This document shows, one piece after another, positions 61,456 to 64,000 of a stretch of 64,000 nucleotides of DNA (its first letter is position 1; the number at the start of each line of letters is the position of its first letter). The notes under the pieces were generated by a model that searched no databases, had not been told where the DNA came from, and saw nothing but the letters and a program-made list of their open reading frames with translations. The DNA is from Zobellia amurskyensis (GTDB lineage Bacteria; Bacteroidota; Bacteroidia; Flavobacteriales; Flavobacteriaceae). A program made the position numbers and the translations under genes. The stretch covers positions 124,001 to 188,000 of the forward strand of contig NZ_RCNR01000003.1 in the NCBI RefSeq assembly GCF_009725985.1, written 5' to 3'.

Positions 61456-62754
61456 ATGAAAACTAATCCACGAAGAAAATTTATAAAACAAACTTCCAAA
61501 ACAGTAGCCGCAGGTATGGTCTTTAGTCACCTTCCGGTTTTTTCAAGAGCCCATGTCTTTGGACAGGAGAAAATAAAGCTAGGTTTGGTTGGTTGTGGAG
61601 GTCGTGGTACCGGTGCTATATTTCAGGCTTTAACGGCATCAAAATCTGTTCAATTAGTAGCCATGGGAGACGTTTTTCAACATGAGTTGGATAATAGTTT
61701 TCAGCGGGTTTCTAAAGATTTTCCAGAACAAGTTGATGTACCTCGAGAACGTCAGTTTTTGGGATTAGAAGCGTATAAAAATGTTATTGATGAGTGTGAT
61801 GCGGTAATTCTGGCAACACCACCCGGGTTTAGGCCTGATCATTTTGAGTATGCAATAGCATCGGGCAAGCATGTTTTTTTAGAAAAACCATTGGCTGTTG
61901 ATGGTCCTGGATATCGAAAGGTCATAGAAACAGGCAAATTGGCAACCGACAAGAAATTAAACGTTGTGGTTGGTCTTCAATCCCGTTATGAGATAGCACT
62001 CAATAAAATGGTGGAAAAGATACATTCAGGAGAGATAGGAGACGTTCTTTCTATGGATGTATATTACAACATTGGTTTGGCTACGGTACACCCTCGAAAA
62101 GAAGGTCAAACTGAATTAGAATATCAAATTAGCAATTGGCATTATTTTAATTGGTTATGGGGCGGTCAGCTTGCCGGTCAGGCCATTCACCAAATTGATG
62201 TAATAAATTGGGTTAAAAAAGATTATCCCATCAGAGCAAGTGGAATGGGAGGTAGGGCAATGCTTAAAGGACCGGACCATGGAGAAATATTTGACCATCA
62301 TTATGTGGAATATGAGTATGCCGATGGTACTAAATTACATGTACAGTGTAGACAAATGGATAATTGCGCCAATAGATTGGGCTTTAATATTCAAGGTTCA
62401 AAAGGTAGAGTCAATGAACGTTTCCAGATGGTTGATTTAAAAGGAAATTCACTTTGGAGATATAGAGATAAAGAAGACCCTTCATCTTCTCAGATTGAAC
62501 AAGATGTTTTTGTAGGAGCTATTTTAGGCGATAAACCTTATGTTAATAATACAGAGTATGGAGCTGAAAGTACCATGACCACAATAATGGGTAGAATGGC
62601 AATTGAATCTGGTGAAATTATTGATTTGGAAAAAGCTAAAGCATCTAACCTAAGCATAGTGCCTTCTGAATTTGCTTGGAATATGAAAATGCCCAATGCA
62701 CCATTAGAAGATGGTAATTATGTAATTCCAAAACCTGGAATACCTGTTTTATAA
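61456..62754 (+). CDS. Tat-exported Gfo/Idh/MocA family oxidoreductase
   Basis: A 432-residue protein. It starts with a twin-arginine signal (PRRKFIKQTSKTVAAG). A Rossmann domain carries GLVGCGGRGTGA, the cofactor loop and the family motif LEKPLAVDG. The C-terminal Gfo_Idh_MocA_C domain has GGQLAGQAIHQIDVINW, with the active-site His. These enzymes oxidise or rearrange sugars or inositols with NAD(P). Tat-exported members in carbohydrate loci have been linked to sugar turnover, where tightly bound NAD is carried out folded. It is 16 bases before the unknown lipoprotein and probably forms an operon with it. Confidence 0.9.
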   Translation: MKTNPRRKFIKQTSKTVAAGMVFSHLPVFSRAHVFGQEKIKLGLVGCGGRGTGAIFQALTASKSVQLVAMGDVFQHELDNSFQRVSKDFPEQVDVPRERQFLGLEAYKNVIDECDAVILATPPGFRPDHFEYAIASGKHVFLEKPLAVDGPGYRKVIETGKLATDKKLNVVVGLQSRYEIALNKMVEKIHSGEIGDVLSMDVYYNIGLATVHPRKEGQTELEYQISNWHYFNWLWGGQLAGQAIHQIDVINWVKKDYPIRASGMGGRAMLKGPDHGEIFDHHYVEYEYADGTKLHVQCRQMDNCANRLGFNIQGSKGRVNERFQMVDLKGNSLWRYRDKEDPSSSQIEQDVFVGAILGDKPYVNNTEYGAESTMTTIMGRMAIESGEIIDLEKAKASNLSIVPSEFAWNMKMPNAPLEDGNYVIPKPGIPVL

Positions 62755-62770
62755 TTGAATTGATATAAGA

Positions 62771-63961
62771 ATGAGAAAATTAGTAGGTTATATATTTTTA
62801 GTCCTATTTCTGGTAAGTTGTTCTAAATTAGAGAATCTGCCTACTATTGTTGTTTCAGAAACTGAGGGGTTAAATCGTCCGTTGGCCTACATAAATACAA
62901 AACTTAGTTTGGGAAGGGAATTATTAGCGAATGAGATGTTAGTTGCTATTGATCCGAAAGATGGTTCAACAATTTTAATGGACGTTAAAAGATCTGTAGA
63001 GAGCAAAAATCCGTTTGAATATGCTGTTATTTTTCCAGTTCAGATGGAGGCAAATCAGACTAAAAAAATTAAGCTTCAGATCAATAAAAAAGAATCAACA
63101 TCATTTCCTGTGGATACAGTACTATCAGAGGATAATCTTGAAGTAGAGAATAGCTATTATAAGGCGACTTTCAGTTCTGAGGATGATCAGCGCGGTGGAC
63201 AAATAAATGGTATTTATCTAAAGAACTTTAAAAATCAAGTTTTAAAAAGAAGCCACATTGCCATGCATTGGGCTCCTAATTTTTCTAAGAGTAGTTCAGA
63301 GTTGTATTTTAATTTAGAAGATTTACAAACGGATTCTAAACACCACATAGAAATAGAGAAATACCGTGTAGTTAAGGAGCGTTCGGGTATTACGGATAGT
63401 GTGCCTGAAATTTTAATTGAAGGACGTTACGAATTTTATGACAAGCTGCCCTATTTTTTGTTTGAGTCTAGTATGACAGTCCAAAGAGAAGTAGAGTTAA
63501 ATCTGTTGCGGAATGATGAAATGACTATGGATAGTCTTTTTACCCACCTTGCCTACACTAAGGAAGACGGTACCATAACCCATCTTAACTTGTATTCGGA
63601 TGAGTTGGATGTTTTAGAGGAAAACCATGTAAGCGATGATGCGGAGTGGTTGGCATTTTATAACTTGGATAAAGGTTATGGTTTTGGGTCTATCCGTTTA
63701 GAGTATAATAATACCAATGTAAATGGAGAGCCATCTCCCACGCATAATCCATATACCAAAATCACCAAATCTTCAAATAATGGTAGGTATTGGAATCGGG
63801 TTTTATCTGATACTATTCAGCGTTTCCCCGTGGGGAGTCGGTATTATGAGAAAAATGCGTACTTGATTTTCTCAGTAAATGAAGAAAATCCTGATAAGGA
63901 AATTAGGGAGTTTGCCCAGCGTTTAAAGCATCCTTTACTAGTTGACGTTGTTAAGGATTGA
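62771..63961 (+). CDS. Unknown lipoprotein, mostly beta-strand
   Basis: A 396-residue lipoprotein (lipobox LVSC, Cys17). The chain alternates strands and turns throughout: RPLAYINTKLSLG, VENSYYKATFSSEDDQRGGQ, HIAMHWAPNFS, PEILIEGRYEFYDKLPYFLF. Several conserved-looking Trp, His and Tyr residues are in the middle (HWAPN, GYGFGSIRLEYN, HNPYT). I do not recognise the family. The look is of a beta-sandwich or galactose-mutarotase-like fold, as in polysaccharide lyase support domains. Being 16 bases after the oxidoreductase suggests a shared role in sugar turnover. The gene ends 39 bases before the edge of the window. Confidence 0.55.
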   Translation: MRKLVGYIFLVLFLVSCSKLENLPTIVVSETEGLNRPLAYINTKLSLGRELLANEMLVAIDPKDGSTILMDVKRSVESKNPFEYAVIFPVQMEANQTKKIKLQINKKESTSFPVDTVLSEDNLEVENSYYKATFSSEDDQRGGQINGIYLKNFKNQVLKRSHIAMHWAPNFSKSSSELYFNLEDLQTDSKHHIEIEKYRVVKERSGITDSVPEILIEGRYEFYDKLPYFLFESSMTVQREVELNLLRNDEMTMDSLFTHLAYTKEDGTITHLNLYSDELDVLEENHVSDDAEWLAFYNLDKGYGFGSIRLEYNNTNVNGEPSPTHNPYTKITKSSNNGRYWNRVLSDTIQRFPVGSRYYEKNAYLIFSVNEENPDKEIREFAQRLKHPLLVDVVKD

Positions 63962-64000
63962 TTTTGGTTTAAATTTTTGTTTTAGAAAGGCTCATTGTAG

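Noticed and set aside
1-64000. CRISPR arrays, insertion sequences, prophage or tRNA-linked integration
   Set aside because: No regular repeat-spacer array, transposase, integrase, or tRNA-like cloverleaf was noticed in a reading by eye.

Overview
The window is AT-rich DNA from a member of the Bacteroidota, most likely a marine Flavobacteriaceae. The evidence is tandem SusC/SusD pairs, a hybrid two-component sensor, lipoproteins with early lipobox cysteines, a GH117 enzyme with a sulfatase, and a type VI secretion system of the Bacteroidota subtype (T6SSiii: TssN and TssO present, no TssJ/L/M). No tRNA, rRNA, CRISPR array, transposase or phage integrase was recognised. The genus is inference only.

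Region 1 (1-26057) is a polysaccharide utilisation locus. It starts with the tail of a probable metallophosphoesterase. Two secreted proteins follow on the minus strand (a propeller protein and an FG-GAP repeat protein). On the plus strand are a propeller/helical-barrel protein, a lipoprotein phosphodiesterase of the GDPD family, a hybrid two-component sensor (HTCS), two SusC/SusD pairs, two surface glycan-binding lipoproteins and a GH5 endo-glucanase. The HTCS should sense an oligosaccharide in the periplasm and switch on the SusC/D operon. An 18-bp direct repeat with 21-bp periodicity upstream of the first susC-like gene is a candidate operator.

Region 2 (26354-33472) is a signalling/proteolysis block: an ECF sigma factor overlapping a membrane-anchored TPR protein, a convergent TPR-CHAT (caspase-fold) protein, a subtilisin-like lipoprotein, a collagen-repeat lipoprotein and a small membrane protein.

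Region 3 (33588-54038) is the T6SSiii cluster in four transcription units: tssH-tssB-tssC plus a peptidoglycan-binding/caspase-like candidate effector; an effector-delivery unit (two hcp, vgrG, a separate beta-helix piece, DUF2169, PAAR-like, DUF3592, DUF2169); a unit with a carboxypeptidase-regulatory-like protein, NlpC/P60, tssG and tssN; and tssE-tssF-PKD protein-tssK-tssO. All four units carry the same bipartite promoter-like element: TGTTAACCT and ATTAAA, with 17 bases between GTTAACC and ATTAAA. The NlpC/P60 gene has no plausible start codon and lies in the -1 frame of the gene upstream. An A AAA AAG heptamer in the correct phase suggests a -1 frameshift fusion.

Region 4 (54194-64000) has a TPR/LuxR-type membrane regulator, a sulfatase-GH117 pair, a GH28 enzyme, a Tat-exported Gfo/Idh/MocA oxidoreductase and an unknown lipoprotein. 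It looks like part of a second saccharolytic locus, for a sulfated or anhydrogalactose-containing algal polymer, without its own SusC/D inside the window.
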